A stretch of DNA of 64,000 nucleotides from an uncultured Dysgonomonas sp. (GTDB taxonomy: Bacteria; Bacteroidota; Bacteroidia; Bacteroidales; Dysgonomonadaceae). Each line of letters opens with the position of its first letter. The stretch's first letter is position 1. A program made the translations under genes and the position numbers. The stretch is taken from positions 62,001-126,000 of the forward strand of contig USOX01000004.1 in the NCBI GenBank assembly GCA_900556485.1. Reading direction: 5' to 3'. Below, piece by piece: positions 54,801-63,827 of the stretch. The notes below the pieces were generated by a model. That model was not told the DNA's origin. It made no database searches and worked only from the letters and a program-made list of their open reading frames with translations.

Positions 54801-55048
54801 TCTCCGTGTTTGCGATCGAAACTGAAAATGCCATCTTTATCGGTAACGATTTTCATTCCACCTTTCTTTATTGAAATCTCTACCCCGGACAAAGGATTGC
54901 CATACTGATCTATCACCATCCCCGTAAATCCGGTGTCATTATCACCTATATTATTTTGGGCGTATAAAGATGAACACCCAAATAATATCCATATAGCTAT
55001 CAATAAGAAAAGATTCTTATTAAGTTTTTTATATAATAGATTATACAT
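51845..55048 (-). CDS. SusC-family transporter (central pair)
   Basis: About 1067 residues. I start at the ATG at 55048 (MYNLLYKKLNKNLFLLIAIW), which opens the signal peptide; the frame runs on to 55171 but would overlap the DUF4961 gene. Regulatory-like domain: TGMVIDQYGNPLSGVEISIK. The plug is divergent: RNTGVMVLVDGVQREFYSLD then SIQKDALSSIGLGMRSSRSL, where the usual DA-ALYGARGANG is replaced. The barrel ends RGFNTGFNIKF. Such plugs occur in a SusC subgroup annotated alongside DUF4961 proteins. It lies 37 bp after DUF4961 and 14 bp before SusD. It probably imports products of the same glycan as the other SusC. Confidence 0.94.
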   Translation of the reverse strand: MYNLLYKKLNKNLFLLIAIWILFGCSSLYAQNNIGDNDTGFTGMVIDQYGNPLSGVEISIKKGGMKIVTDKDGIFSFDRKHGDVIIISHPSFLVQEFKLPKGTSLYKKVYKDGTEQEEPAFKVRLVEKQVKNPDTQDVLYGTVDKKSYLGSAATIFTNQMTTTLSSNIISSFAGRLPGLYTVQNKGMRSSMIDNNYDVDIFVGNRPKFNIGGYGDNSEFSINSRNTGVMVLVDGVQREFYSLDPEDIESVSIQKDALSSIGLGMRSSRSLLLITTKKPVDQGFQISLTAKFGIQKPLKKLKTLSSGQYAYLLNEALQNDGKPAVYTLQDYQAYRDKSSPYTHPDVDWYDEALKDQSSIQSYNLNASGGGKVAQYYVGLSYMDEKGLFPSSKTDNYETNARYQRYLITSRVNINVTNDFKVGVSLLGRIEDGNQPGATTSNILNNIFETPNNAYPIYNQDGSYGGNISFNNNSSNSNDWSNIKAQTTNSGYIKDNKRDGMASIRLDYDFGKLLKGLSARAQANVATQSVSAIIRSKSGLVYDYLPASNNYQYYGTLKTQENSYRSSGNYQQMYGQFGLNYTTSIGLHTIGGDIFGDVQEEVLNYDLPMRPANLNLKATYNYDMKYFAEAAVSRGYFNRYKPGKRWGTFFAMGLGWDISKENFLKDLSWVNQFKIRGVYGKTGNGVDNSGYYIWRQAYEDSGSYPLGYNRTTGGGVREVDDNLVNENISWEKANKLNIGTDISLFNNKLQITADYYNDKYYDLLQTRGKSIELIGLNYPNENIGKNRYKGYELSITYQDNIADFNYFVTANISRQESNVVFMDEQYVKEDYQRKTGRPVGVWMGYVADGFFQSKEEIANSAVLTGYDIQPGDIKYKDLNNDGVIDQYDQTIIGNDKPLTYFGLNLGFEYKGLEVSALVQGAYNRDIYLPDAGAAYVLPFMSKNQHYGQAYEIALNRWTPETAETATFPRLSAGIGTGFGLNSYNTSPGQNYNSFWVRSGNYIRLKNVSIAYTLPDSFTKNYLGGLRIKVFVNGQNLLTKSAYDDLDPEVLNFSNYPNLRGFNTGFNIKF

Positions 55049-55085
55049 AGAATATATTTTTATTATAAATGGATAGTATATCCTG

Positions 55086-56177
55086 TTACTTACATCTAAA
55101 TTGATAAAGGAAGGGAGCCAGAGGTTCGCCAGACGGACGGGTATAGTTATTATCATCTTTATGTTCGTCATCGTAAGAGTCTACAAAGGCTGATCCGTCT
55201 TCATTCGAATAGTAATATTCGATTCTATCCAGTTCTTCAGATCTGTCTATTCCAAAAAATTCTTCGGGCCAAAATGTTATAGCATAGGTCTTGCCGTAAG
55301 GACTTTCCCTATCCATTTTAACCTTCTTTGTAATTACTCTCCCCTCTTTAGTATAAGCTGTCATATTAATGTAAACATCATCTTCATTAGACAAACCATT
55401 TTGATTATCTCCTACAGCTCCCTGATATTTGAATGTAATAATATCATCTTGTGTAGAAATACCGGGACCGGGTGTAACCAAATTATAATGCATTGCACAA
55501 TAATCGATAAGACTTCCTTCTCCGTCTATAGTTTCGAAACAGTCTGTATATATCCAGCCTTGAAAATCGGTAGCACTACCCACAATTCCTTCTGTCCATA
55601 TACCGTCGTTTTCGTTACAGGTATAAAATCCTATTTTACATCTTATGTTATCTGTACTAGTCTTTATTGTTACTTTGACATCTGCTGTAAATTTTACACT
55701 CTGTCCTATATCTGCTACATCATCGGTAACAAAAGCTACCCATTCCATATCTGCACCTTGTATATTAGGATCGTTGGCTGTGTGTGTTTTTATTGCATCG
55801 CCCCATGTATAGCTGGTATAACTATTGCGAGGCTTAGTCTCATTAGGTATATATGATGTAGTTCTTACTCTATCATCACCAAAAAGATACGGACATGTGT
55901 AAGTGATGGTTATATTATCTTTCCCTCTCCACAACCTAGGTACATAAACCGCCATAATCACCCGGTCTTGGGTAGGATCGTAGTTTTCTATCATTAATGT
56001 CAAATCAAAGGTGATTTCCTCACCTGCGGTCACTGTCAACTGACGATTTAATATTGCTAAAGCTTCGGCGTCGTCTTTAAATTTGACATGACAAGCAATC
56101 AGGCATATTATAATAAAAGCCATTGCAGGCAGGAACTTCCATATCCACTTCCTGTATTTTGTTTTTTCTGCATTCAT
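55086..56177 (-). CDS. DUF4961-type surface lipoprotein
   Basis: About 363 residues from the ATG at 56177 (MNAEKTKYRKWIWKFLPAMA); a longer frame from 56216 would overlap the DUF5004 gene. The signal ends FIIICLIAC (Cys near 29). Residues 30-190 form an Ig-like module (ITFDLTLMIENYDPTQDRVI, VYVPRLWRGKDN). The second half (about 205-355) has TDFQGWIYTDCFETIDGEGS and ends PLAPFLYQF. I recognise this as DUF4961, usually next to SusC/D in Bacteroidota, and probably a surface glycan-binding protein. Its N-terminal module resembles that of the DUF5005 protein at 43890. It lies 13 bp after DUF5004. Confidence 0.82.
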   Translation of the reverse strand: MNAEKTKYRKWIWKFLPAMAFIIICLIACHVKFKDDAEALAILNRQLTVTAGEEITFDLTLMIENYDPTQDRVIMAVYVPRLWRGKDNITITYTCPYLFGDDRVRTTSYIPNETKPRNSYTSYTWGDAIKTHTANDPNIQGADMEWVAFVTDDVADIGQSVKFTADVKVTIKTSTDNIRCKIGFYTCNENDGIWTEGIVGSATDFQGWIYTDCFETIDGEGSLIDYCAMHYNLVTPGPGISTQDDIITFKYQGAVGDNQNGLSNEDDVYINMTAYTKEGRVITKKVKMDRESPYGKTYAITFWPEEFFGIDRSEELDRIEYYYSNEDGSAFVDSYDDEHKDDNNYTRPSGEPLAPFLYQFRCK

Positions 56178-56190
56178 AGTACTCAGATAA

Positions 56191-56646
56191 TTAGTTAGAT
56201 GCTTTTTCAAATTCATATGTGTAGGAGTTGGCTTGACATCCCGGAACGAATGTCAACTTCAATTGTCTCACACCTTCTACTGCCGGATAATTCAGATTAG
56301 AAACATGAGCTTCACTAGCTATATTTTCCTTGAAACTCAGCAGAAACGGATGATAAGGATCGTTCAATTCCCATGTGCCTTCATCTCTCACTAAAAAAGG
56401 GAGATAGTTTTCAATCGAGTAAGTATTATCAGCATTCATTTTTAGTCTAAATTTGCTGAAATCCATCAGATTCGTTATTTCAACTCCATTTCTGTAAGCC
56501 TTTACAATCTTCCATGACCCTTGCAGATCTTTTATGCCTTCTTCATTAATAGTAGGAGATTCATTATCAAACTTGTCGCACGAACTTATAATGAATGGTA
56601 TTATGACAGCAAGAATGCTCAACTTTATATAAAATATAGCTTTCAT
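56191..56646 (-). CDS. DUF5004-type small lipoprotein
   Basis: About 151 residues from the ATG at 56646 (MKAIFYIKLSILAVIIPFII); a TTG lies three codons upstream. The lipobox is FIISSC, with Cys near 23. The mature part resembles a lipocalin-like small barrel: LQGSWKIVKAYRNGVEITNL, FRLKMNADNTYSIENYLPFL, EGTWELNDPYHPFLLSF. This is the DUF5004 pattern. Such proteins sit near SusC/D and DUF4961 in several PULs; their role is unknown, perhaps glycan or outer-membrane contact. It follows SusD by 19 bp and precedes DUF4961 by 13 bp. Confidence 0.8.
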   Translation of the reverse strand: MKAIFYIKLSILAVIIPFIISSCDKFDNESPTINEEGIKDLQGSWKIVKAYRNGVEITNLMDFSKFRLKMNADNTYSIENYLPFLVRDEGTWELNDPYHPFLLSFKENIASEAHVSNLNYPAVEGVRQLKLTFVPGCQANSYTYEFEKASN

Positions 56647-56665
56647 ATTAATCAATTATTTGTTG

Positions 56666-58486
56666 TTAATCATTATAGTAAGGATTTTGGAGCATATCGC
56701 TCGATTTGATAACTTCGTTATATGGTAAAGGCCACAGATACATAGCCCTGTCTGAACGAAATACATGCTGACGAACATTAAAGCGTGTATAAGATTTAGT
56801 GCCATCTTCATTCAGTTTCACTTCCATCCCTGTGAATGTTCTGTTTTCTGTTTCTTCGGCAATCATCCAACGTCTTACGTCCCAAAAACGATGGCCTTCT
56901 ACTGCTAGTTCTATTCGTCTTTCGTTACGGATGACTTCTCTCATTTCGTCCTGAGTCATATTTTCTTTCAAACCGTATAGTTCGTTACTGCCAGGTTGTA
57001 TACCTGCCCTTTTCCTTATTTCGATAAGTACAGTATATGGTGTAACATCATAAGATCCCAGATTTTGCGCTACACTGGTAGGCCCACCCGCTTCGTTTTG
57101 AGCTTCAGCATAATTGAGCAAAATCTCGGCATAACGTATCAATGGTATCGATTGTTGTGATTCGTGTATATAATTTCCAGCCGTTCTTCTGTCTAGCATT
57201 TTTCCATTATAATATCCGGTAGGAGTGCCCAAATATACCGCATCCTGACTAGATGGAGTTCCATCCTTATTCAGATATATATCAAGTGGAATATCCCATG
57301 CATCAGCACGTTGCATTATTACTGTCTGATCATAGTATATAGAATGATAGAAACGTTTATCTCTGTTTTCGTAAGGCGCAGAAGCATGAGCCGAGTTGTT
57401 CCAGTCGAAAGGCGTACCGTCTATCATAGGAAATGCATCAACCAGCTCCTGATATGGATATCCCCCATAGGTATTACTACCCCGGGATGGAGGCTGGAAC
57501 AATTGTTCTCTATCCCAACCCTGATTTCTTCTCCAATCGAGAATATGACCAGAATGTTCCTGAGAAGAAGACGCTTGAAATAATTTTGCAAATCCGGCAC
57601 CTTCTCCAAAATAATCATCGTCAGACACAGTATAAAGGCTATATCGTTGTAAAGCAATAACTTCAGCTGCTGCCTCAGCTGCTAAACGCCAACGATCCGG
57701 ATCGGCTGTAGGGAAACCAACAAGTTCTTTCAATTCAGGTTTTTCTGCACCGAAATCACTACCATTAAATAATGGGCTAGCTGCATATAATCTTAAGCGT
57801 GCGATAAATGCCTTACAAGCGCCTTGCCCTACTCTTCCGAAATCGCGCCCTCTTGGAGCAATCTCCAAATAGCGCATTACTTCATTACATTCGCTAATGA
57901 TGTAATTCATGCACTCTTCGTAGCTGTGTCTTTTCATAGGAATGTCATCATGGACATCATATATGTCTTCTCCAATCAAAGGAATACCACCATAATGTCT
58001 TAGAAGAATGCCATAATACCAAGCTCTCAATACTCTGGCTTCTGCTTTATAAACCTGTTTCAAGCCATCAGTAAGAGGAGCCCGATCTACATTTTGTAGA
58101 AAGATATTGACACTGCGTATATTAGCATAACAGGTTTTCCAAGTGTAATTACTCACACTAACAGGAGTTACGGTTCCTGTAGCAAACAGCACATCTGTAG
58201 TTATCTTTGGACGAGCCTTAAATTCCATTTCATCGCAAGCTCCTTGCAGACCTCCATAAGTTTGCGGAGCAAATCCCTCGCGATCTTTAAATCTTTTAGG
58301 ATCGACGTCAAATCCAATTTCTACATAAATCTCACTCAAAAAGCCTACAGTATAGGCACTATCTGAAAATATCTTATCAATATCGAGATCAGAAGTTACT
58401 GTTTCATCAAGAAAGCTGGCATCTTTACAAGAATAGCTCCCCCATGTAACCATGATCAATAGTAATAGGTAGAAAATGTTTTTCAT
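56666..58486 (-). CDS. SusD-family lipoprotein without adjacent SusC upstream
   Basis: About 606 residues from the ATG at 58486 (MKNIFYLLLLIMVTWGSYSC, lipid Cys 20); a TTG lies two codons upstream. SusD marks are KAEARVLRAWYYGILLRHYG, GGIPLIGEDIYDV, IRYAEILLNYAEAQNEAGG, NERRIELAVEGHRFWDVRRW and the end PYNEVIKSSDMLQNPYYND. It heads a DUF5004-DUF4961-SusC-SusD-SusC run, which is unusual: SusD normally follows its SusC. The gap upstream is 337 bp, so a promoter may lie there. Its partner could be the SusC at 46901, left unpaired at the other end of the run. Confidence 0.95.
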   Translation of the reverse strand: MKNIFYLLLLIMVTWGSYSCKDASFLDETVTSDLDIDKIFSDSAYTVGFLSEIYVEIGFDVDPKRFKDREGFAPQTYGGLQGACDEMEFKARPKITTDVLFATGTVTPVSVSNYTWKTCYANIRSVNIFLQNVDRAPLTDGLKQVYKAEARVLRAWYYGILLRHYGGIPLIGEDIYDVHDDIPMKRHSYEECMNYIISECNEVMRYLEIAPRGRDFGRVGQGACKAFIARLRLYAASPLFNGSDFGAEKPELKELVGFPTADPDRWRLAAEAAAEVIALQRYSLYTVSDDDYFGEGAGFAKLFQASSSQEHSGHILDWRRNQGWDREQLFQPPSRGSNTYGGYPYQELVDAFPMIDGTPFDWNNSAHASAPYENRDKRFYHSIYYDQTVIMQRADAWDIPLDIYLNKDGTPSSQDAVYLGTPTGYYNGKMLDRRTAGNYIHESQQSIPLIRYAEILLNYAEAQNEAGGPTSVAQNLGSYDVTPYTVLIEIRKRAGIQPGSNELYGLKENMTQDEMREVIRNERRIELAVEGHRFWDVRRWMIAEETENRTFTGMEVKLNEDGTKSYTRFNVRQHVFRSDRAMYLWPLPYNEVIKSSDMLQNPYYND

Positions 58487-58823
58487 ATACAAAAAATTGG
58501 TTAATAAATATTTTTCCGTTTAATGATGTATCTTTCGATACTGTGTATACCTCTGTCAGGTAAGTCAAGATGTGTTTATGATAACATATATTAGTACATC
58601 TCAATATATAGGTTTCATTTTTGTCTCTATAGAATAAATGAAGTTGATACCTTGGTTTATAAAGCATTAATAAATGGCTTTACTCTTATAGTATTAGATA
58701 TAAGTTACTGTCACTTCTAAATTTTGAACGACTGAGTTTTGTGATACCACTAAAAAATAATGTGAGTAATTTTTTAATTTAACTTATAAATCAGTATTAG
58801 TATTAGAATAAGAAGGTTATATA
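58487..58823. other. 337-bp intergenic region between GH92 and SusD
   Basis: This is AT-rich sequence with no coding frame and no strong hairpin. I looked for a CAAAnnTA box (TAnnTTTG on the minus strand) and found none. A promoter for the SusD-first operon is expected here by position only. The short repeat TAGTATTAG occurs twice near 58795-58806, of unclear meaning. Confidence 0.4.
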
Positions 58824-61157
58824 TTAATTAGTCCCCCAATCTTTATTTGGTTTATCGCCCATGTATAGTTCAAGAATTCCTCCTTCCGAAATATCTGAAA
58901 AATCTATGTAGCAATCATTGTGCTCCTTGCCATTCAATATCGCTTTCTGAATATAAATATTTTCTTGAGAATTATTATGGGCCATAACTGTGAATGTTTT
59001 TCCTTTAACATATTTAGGATCAAGCTTAAATTCTATTTTATCAAATACAGGGCTTGTTATTTCATACCGGGTATCGCCAGGGCATACCGGATGTATACCT
59101 GCCGCTGCAAGAATATACCATGCAGACATTTGTCCTACATCTTCGTTGCCTACAATTCCTTCCACTTTATTAGTATAAGCTTTATTACAGATATGGCGTG
59201 TCCATTTTTGTGTAAGCCACGGAACTGATAAACGATTGAAAAGGAAAGGAACATGATGTACCGGCTCGTTAGCATGATTATAATAGTCGTTCCATAACAT
59301 ATCTTCCGGCGTATTCTCGAACATATTTGTCAAGTCTTCGATAGTTTTATCTTTACCACCCATAAGTTTAACCATTCCTGGTATATCATGAGGGACAAAC
59401 CATCCTTGTTGATAAGGATTGGATTCTATACAGCCATACCATTCTTCTAATCGTGCATTTTCGGTCCATTTTTCCCACGAGCCATCATCTTTACGAGGAC
59501 GAAACCAACCTTTTTCCGTATCGAAAATGTTTTTATATGCCTTTCCTTTTTCAAGAAATATTTTTTCATCTTCACTTTTGCCTAACTCTTTTGCCAATTG
59601 AGAAATACACCAATCTGTATAAGCATATTCGAGCGTATGAGAAATACTTAGTGGAGGACCTGTATATCCAAGCTTATCATTTCCGAATTTTCGGGAAGTA
59701 TTCAAAGCATATTGATAAGCCTTGTTCACATCATAATTGCGGATTCCTTTCTTATATGCGTCAGCTAAGACAGACAAAGCCGGATTACCTATCATACAAC
59801 CGGAATAAGCATTTACTATTTCCCAACGCTCATAATATTCGTGCCCACTTTCTTCAGCCATCGTTATTAACGAATTAAGCTGGTCATTTACTAATTCAGG
59901 ATTGATAATCGTCTGCAAAGGGAACTGACTGCGAAACACATCCCATCCGCTGAATATAGTACGTTTTGTAAAACCGGAATTAGTATGTATAGCCTTATCT
60001 CCACCTACATAACGTCCATCTACATCGGTATATATACGCGGATCAATCATTGTATGATAAAGAGATGTATAGAAAATAGTTTTCTCATCATCTGTACCTC
60101 CATCTACCTTAATACGGCTCAATTCTTTATCCCATAATTCTTTTGCTTCCTGACGAACCTGATCAAATTCTTTGTCTATAATTTCTGCTTTCAGGTTCTT
60201 TTCTGCTCCTTCCATATCCACAAAAGATATACCAACCTTTAAGATAACTTCTTCATCCTTTTTAGTTTCGAACTCAGTAAAAAAACCAAGATGCTTGCCT
60301 TCCAGCTCTTTTTGATCTCTTATAATTGCAGCTTCAGATACTCTTTTCAAATAAGGGATGCTTACTACATTATCTTTAAGCCGCTTCCAATTATCTGGTA
60401 TATCAGCACTCCAAAATCCACAATTAGTCAATGGTTTACTAAACTGAGCATAAAAATATACAGTATAGTCCGACTGCCCATCTCCATTACCCCAGCCTCC
60501 GCCATCAGGAGTGCATTTCATCCAGCCCTGTATAGTATGATCATCCACTATTTTTACATACTGATAGGTGGATGTACCTCCAACTCTTCGGGCCAGATCT
60601 ATCTGTATACGGGATTTTTCATTCTCCGGGAATGTAAATCTCAGTATCCCACTATGAGGAGCTGCCGAGGTTTCTATTTTTATATCATAATCGGTCAGGT
60701 GCGCCGAATAATAACCAGCCTTAGCAATCTCAGTATCTTTATCGTACACAGAACGATAACCGGAGATGCTACCATCTTCTTTACCTGCTATGATCTTCAT
60801 ATCTCCGGTAGTAGGCATCACAAGGAAGTTTCCAAAGTCACCGAACCACCCTACTCCACTCATTTGTGTGAAAGCGAAACCTTCGATGGTTTTATGCTCG
60901 TAACTATAGCCCGGACTATTATCTCCGCCTGTTATCGTATTCGGATTAACCTGAACCATTCCATAAGGAGTAGTAGCTCCAGGAAACGTTTTCCCTAGTC
61001 CATGATATACTCCAGCCGCTCCCACACTTGTACTTGCACCGATGAAAGGATTGACATAGTCGGAAGGTGTGAAAATTTCTGATTTAACCTCTGGTGATGT
61101 GCAACTCGTTATCATCAGACATATGCTTGCAAAAGAAGTTAGTAATGCTTTATACAT
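58824..61157 (-). CDS. GH92 exo-alpha-mannosidase lipoprotein
   Basis: This is a 777-residue GH92 with a lipoprotein signal (LMITSC, Cys 19), so it is membrane-anchored, unlike the two other GH92s here, which carry ordinary signal peptides. The N-terminal sandwich has KTFPGATTPYGMVQVNPNT (56-74). The catalytic domain has the general acid E631 (HANEPVHHVPF), IVGNEDVGQMSAWYI (668-682) and GCIESNPYQQGWFVPHD (575-591). All family residues I can check are present, so it should be an active calcium-dependent alpha-mannosidase. It lies 115 bp after the GH38-like gene; a REP-like hairpin occupies that gap. Surface placement would suit trimming before import. Confidence 0.94.
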   Translation of the reverse strand: MYKALLTSFASICLMITSCTSPEVKSEIFTPSDYVNPFIGASTSVGAAGVYHGLGKTFPGATTPYGMVQVNPNTITGGDNSPGYSYEHKTIEGFAFTQMSGVGWFGDFGNFLVMPTTGDMKIIAGKEDGSISGYRSVYDKDTEIAKAGYYSAHLTDYDIKIETSAAPHSGILRFTFPENEKSRIQIDLARRVGGTSTYQYVKIVDDHTIQGWMKCTPDGGGWGNGDGQSDYTVYFYAQFSKPLTNCGFWSADIPDNWKRLKDNVVSIPYLKRVSEAAIIRDQKELEGKHLGFFTEFETKKDEEVILKVGISFVDMEGAEKNLKAEIIDKEFDQVRQEAKELWDKELSRIKVDGGTDDEKTIFYTSLYHTMIDPRIYTDVDGRYVGGDKAIHTNSGFTKRTIFSGWDVFRSQFPLQTIINPELVNDQLNSLITMAEESGHEYYERWEIVNAYSGCMIGNPALSVLADAYKKGIRNYDVNKAYQYALNTSRKFGNDKLGYTGPPLSISHTLEYAYTDWCISQLAKELGKSEDEKIFLEKGKAYKNIFDTEKGWFRPRKDDGSWEKWTENARLEEWYGCIESNPYQQGWFVPHDIPGMVKLMGGKDKTIEDLTNMFENTPEDMLWNDYYNHANEPVHHVPFLFNRLSVPWLTQKWTRHICNKAYTNKVEGIVGNEDVGQMSAWYILAAAGIHPVCPGDTRYEITSPVFDKIEFKLDPKYVKGKTFTVMAHNNSQENIYIQKAILNGKEHNDCYIDFSDISEGGILELYMGDKPNKDWGTN

Positions 61158-61230
61158 AATTTGTATTTAAAGATTTCATATTCCAAGATTTCAAAATTGT
61201 GTATATCGTCCGTTATTAGTTCGTGGCTGC

Positions 61231-61256
61231 GGGCTGACACATAGGTCAGCCCCTAC
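61231..61256. repeat. Single REP-like hairpin unit
   Basis: GGGCTGAC and GTCAGCCC pair perfectly around ACATAG and are followed by CCTAC. The 26-bp unit matches the right half of the 31261-31320 element at 21 of 26 positions. The stem differences include a paired T-A/A-T exchange that keeps base pairing. It sits between GH38 and GH92 genes. Confidence 0.6.
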
Positions 61257-61272
61257 AAGCCCGTATTCGAGA

Positions 61273-63822
61273 TTATTCATTCTTCATTATTTTAAATGTT
61301 TTAATTCCAAACCGAGGCATAGAAAGAGAAAGCTGATTATTTTCAAGCGATTTCTTCGATATTGTTTCTCCATCTAAATTAACTTCTTCGATGCCTGATA
61401 TCGGGAATCCAAATATTATTTTTTGTGTCGAATCATTCCCCTCTGCGTTGAATAACCGAATAAGGATATCACTGCTGCTCTGTGCTTTAAATGCAGTAAC
61501 CTCATAACCCGAATTATTTAAGTCTAGCAAAGATTTGTCTGTTAGTACAGCATTTTCCAAATAAGATACAATCAGAGGTTCGTTCCACTTATTACTTTCT
61601 GTAGCTATAGTTGCCTTATCCCATTTTCCGGAATGAGGAATAACAGCATATTTCATTTTCAATGGCTTTGATATCTTATAATTAACTCCCCACATGGCAA
61701 CACCCGAATATTGTGCCGTCAAGCTCAGTGGAAAATCTTCTCCGTATGAATAAGATGTAGTATGATCTGACAGCAAAGCAAATCCATGTTTTTGATCTTT
61801 CTCTACAAGGTCAACCCAGTTAAGTATGACATTGTGCTTTATGCTATCCCATGTCTTAAAAAACGTATTATCCAATTTACTTTCGCAAACATCGAAAGGT
61901 GCATTCTTATATAGTTGTGTAGAGTTTAAATTGACAGGAAACATAACATTCAATTTGAATCTGTCGTCAGTGAAAGCTCTCCTGTTTTTTTGCCAACCGC
62001 CATCTTGTTTATATTCGCCTATACCAACATTATCTTTCCAATTGATTGTCAGGTCAAAATCGATACGTTTTTGTCCTGCTATAAGGGTAATAATCTGTAT
62101 GAAAGGATGAGAAGCTATTTGTCCTTCTATCCGAATTGTGGTTTTTAAGTTATTATCTTCTAATACAGTAATTTTTGCAGGAGAATCAGTTGACGAATAA
62201 AACTTATTTTCTTCGTAAAAGTGTCCTCTCAATTCTCCTAAACCAAATTCATTATCCTTATCAACATACTCTTTATTTTTTTCCTTTTTAGCAATCAGAC
62301 TTTTAATAATACCACCTCTTGTAGGATCAATAACAATTTTATAAATATCATTCTCGAAAACGCAATCCCCATTAGAGCCAAATTTTGTAAATTGGGTAGT
62401 CTTTATTTTTGAGTTTCTTTCGCGTATACTATAAGTTGCATATCCGAAAGCCGGAATATCACTGTAGAATGAAACTCGGATAGAGTCTCCTGTTTTTTCG
62501 ATATGTGAAGTAACCAGCTTATTCTTTGAATTATAAATATCTATATCTTTATTTGCTAGTTTAGAGGGTATTGCAAGATTAACGACTTCGGTACGTTTAA
62601 TACCTAAAGTATTGTAAACTTTTATATAGCCCAGATTATCTGATGATAATCTATTGTTCGGAATGTAGCTATTTATAGCATTATTAATAATATTATTAGA
62701 TATATTATTTGTATTATTTGTCCATAGAGAGATTTCCTCAGCCCAGGTATTTTTTTTATTAAGACGGTTGTAGGGAACAATCCATGAGTCATGGTGTTGC
62801 GCCATCATCAACGTACGCCAGGCATCATCTATCTTTTTCTGAGACGGGAGATAACTATTGTCTATATTTGCCATAGCGGCTATCTTTTCGGCCATAACTA
62901 TCTTATTTTCCGAAATACGCACTTGTTGCGCTATCTGTTGTAGAACCTGACTTCCCCACACTAAATTGACCAAAACATCTTCCTGTGAAAAATGATAATC
63001 GTCATTTGTCTTTCCCGAAGATATTTCTTCAATATATTCTTTCCATGTTACATATATCGATTTGTTTTTGATATTGCTTCCATAGCCTAACCAGGGACCT
63101 TTATCCCATCCGGCATCCTGATAACACATACCAACCGGATTTCTTATACCATAATCGAAACAAGCTTTTAGATATGAATCGGAATTAGACCATGCTTTGG
63201 TTTGCCATGTAGAATTATCTTCAAACTCTTCGCATGCATATCTGGGAACTGTAAGAATGGATGTTCCATCCGGACCGATCCAGTTAACAAGTTCACCTCC
63301 ATATGCAGCAGTATATCCGCCCCAACAGGTGTCGGGGCATTTCAATACTGCATACCTAAAACCAAAGGATTTTAAAATTTGAGGAAGACAGCTCGTAAAA
63401 CAAGGCTCTTCTACAGAATAGGTTGTAAATTTTACATCCGGAAAATGCTGGTAGATTTTCCTCATTCCATATTCGAACTGACGAATAATGCTTTCGCCTG
63501 ATATATTGTAACAGTAAGGCTGGGCATAAGTTGGATTAGTGAACTCAATTCTCTTATCTGTTACAATATTCTTAAAGTTTTTATAGGCATGCCAATCCCT
63601 AATACTCACAGTATCCCAAGTTTCGGGTTCTATCTCGAGGCCTATACGCCATTCGGGATGTCCTTTAAGCTTGTCTACCATAAATTGGGTAACCCACATC
63701 GGATAATGGCCATATACACCTCCGTGATAACCATCTACAAAATATGCCTGCTCTTGAGACAAAGCATTATTGACAGTGAATAGAATAATAAGAATTGATG
63801 TAATTGCCGCCTTCCTCATCAT
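61273..63822 (-). CDS. Divergent GH38-fold glycosidase
   Basis: This is an 849-residue exported protein with signal peptide (…VNNALSQ). The N-terminal domain follows the GH38 alpha-mannosidase layout, and QHHD (342-345) matches the conserved metal-binding block. However, the usual start block (His-x-Asp-x-Gly-Trp) reads YHGGVYGHY (32-40), and the AIDPFGHS-type nucleophile block reads YSVEEPCFTS (135-144), so E138 stands where the nucleophile Asp should be. The whole block is conserved in a Bacteroidota subgroup I recall, so this is probably a distinct activity rather than decay. The C-terminal beta domains run to KTFKIMKNE. The start codon lies 5 bp after the stop of the upstream gene. Confidence 0.82.
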   Translation of the reverse strand: MMRKAAITSILIILFTVNNALSQEQAYFVDGYHGGVYGHYPMWVTQFMVDKLKGHPEWRIGLEIEPETWDTVSIRDWHAYKNFKNIVTDKRIEFTNPTYAQPYCYNISGESIIRQFEYGMRKIYQHFPDVKFTTYSVEEPCFTSCLPQILKSFGFRYAVLKCPDTCWGGYTAAYGGELVNWIGPDGTSILTVPRYACEEFEDNSTWQTKAWSNSDSYLKACFDYGIRNPVGMCYQDAGWDKGPWLGYGSNIKNKSIYVTWKEYIEEISSGKTNDDYHFSQEDVLVNLVWGSQVLQQIAQQVRISENKIVMAEKIAAMANIDNSYLPSQKKIDDAWRTLMMAQHHDSWIVPYNRLNKKNTWAEEISLWTNNTNNISNNIINNAINSYIPNNRLSSDNLGYIKVYNTLGIKRTEVVNLAIPSKLANKDIDIYNSKNKLVTSHIEKTGDSIRVSFYSDIPAFGYATYSIRERNSKIKTTQFTKFGSNGDCVFENDIYKIVIDPTRGGIIKSLIAKKEKNKEYVDKDNEFGLGELRGHFYEENKFYSSTDSPAKITVLEDNNLKTTIRIEGQIASHPFIQIITLIAGQKRIDFDLTINWKDNVGIGEYKQDGGWQKNRRAFTDDRFKLNVMFPVNLNSTQLYKNAPFDVCESKLDNTFFKTWDSIKHNVILNWVDLVEKDQKHGFALLSDHTTSYSYGEDFPLSLTAQYSGVAMWGVNYKISKPLKMKYAVIPHSGKWDKATIATESNKWNEPLIVSYLENAVLTDKSLLDLNNSGYEVTAFKAQSSSDILIRLFNAEGNDSTQKIIFGFPISGIEEVNLDGETISKKSLENNQLSLSMPRFGIKTFKIMKNE

Positions 63823-63827
63823 TTTGC

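Noticed and set aside
55049..55171. Upstream extension of SusC (51845-55048)
   Set aside because: It overlaps the DUF4961 gene, and the signal peptide starts at 55048.
60291..60998. 235-codon antisense frame within the GH92 gene
   Set aside because: It is opposite a well-supported GH92 with all motifs; its residues show no domain.
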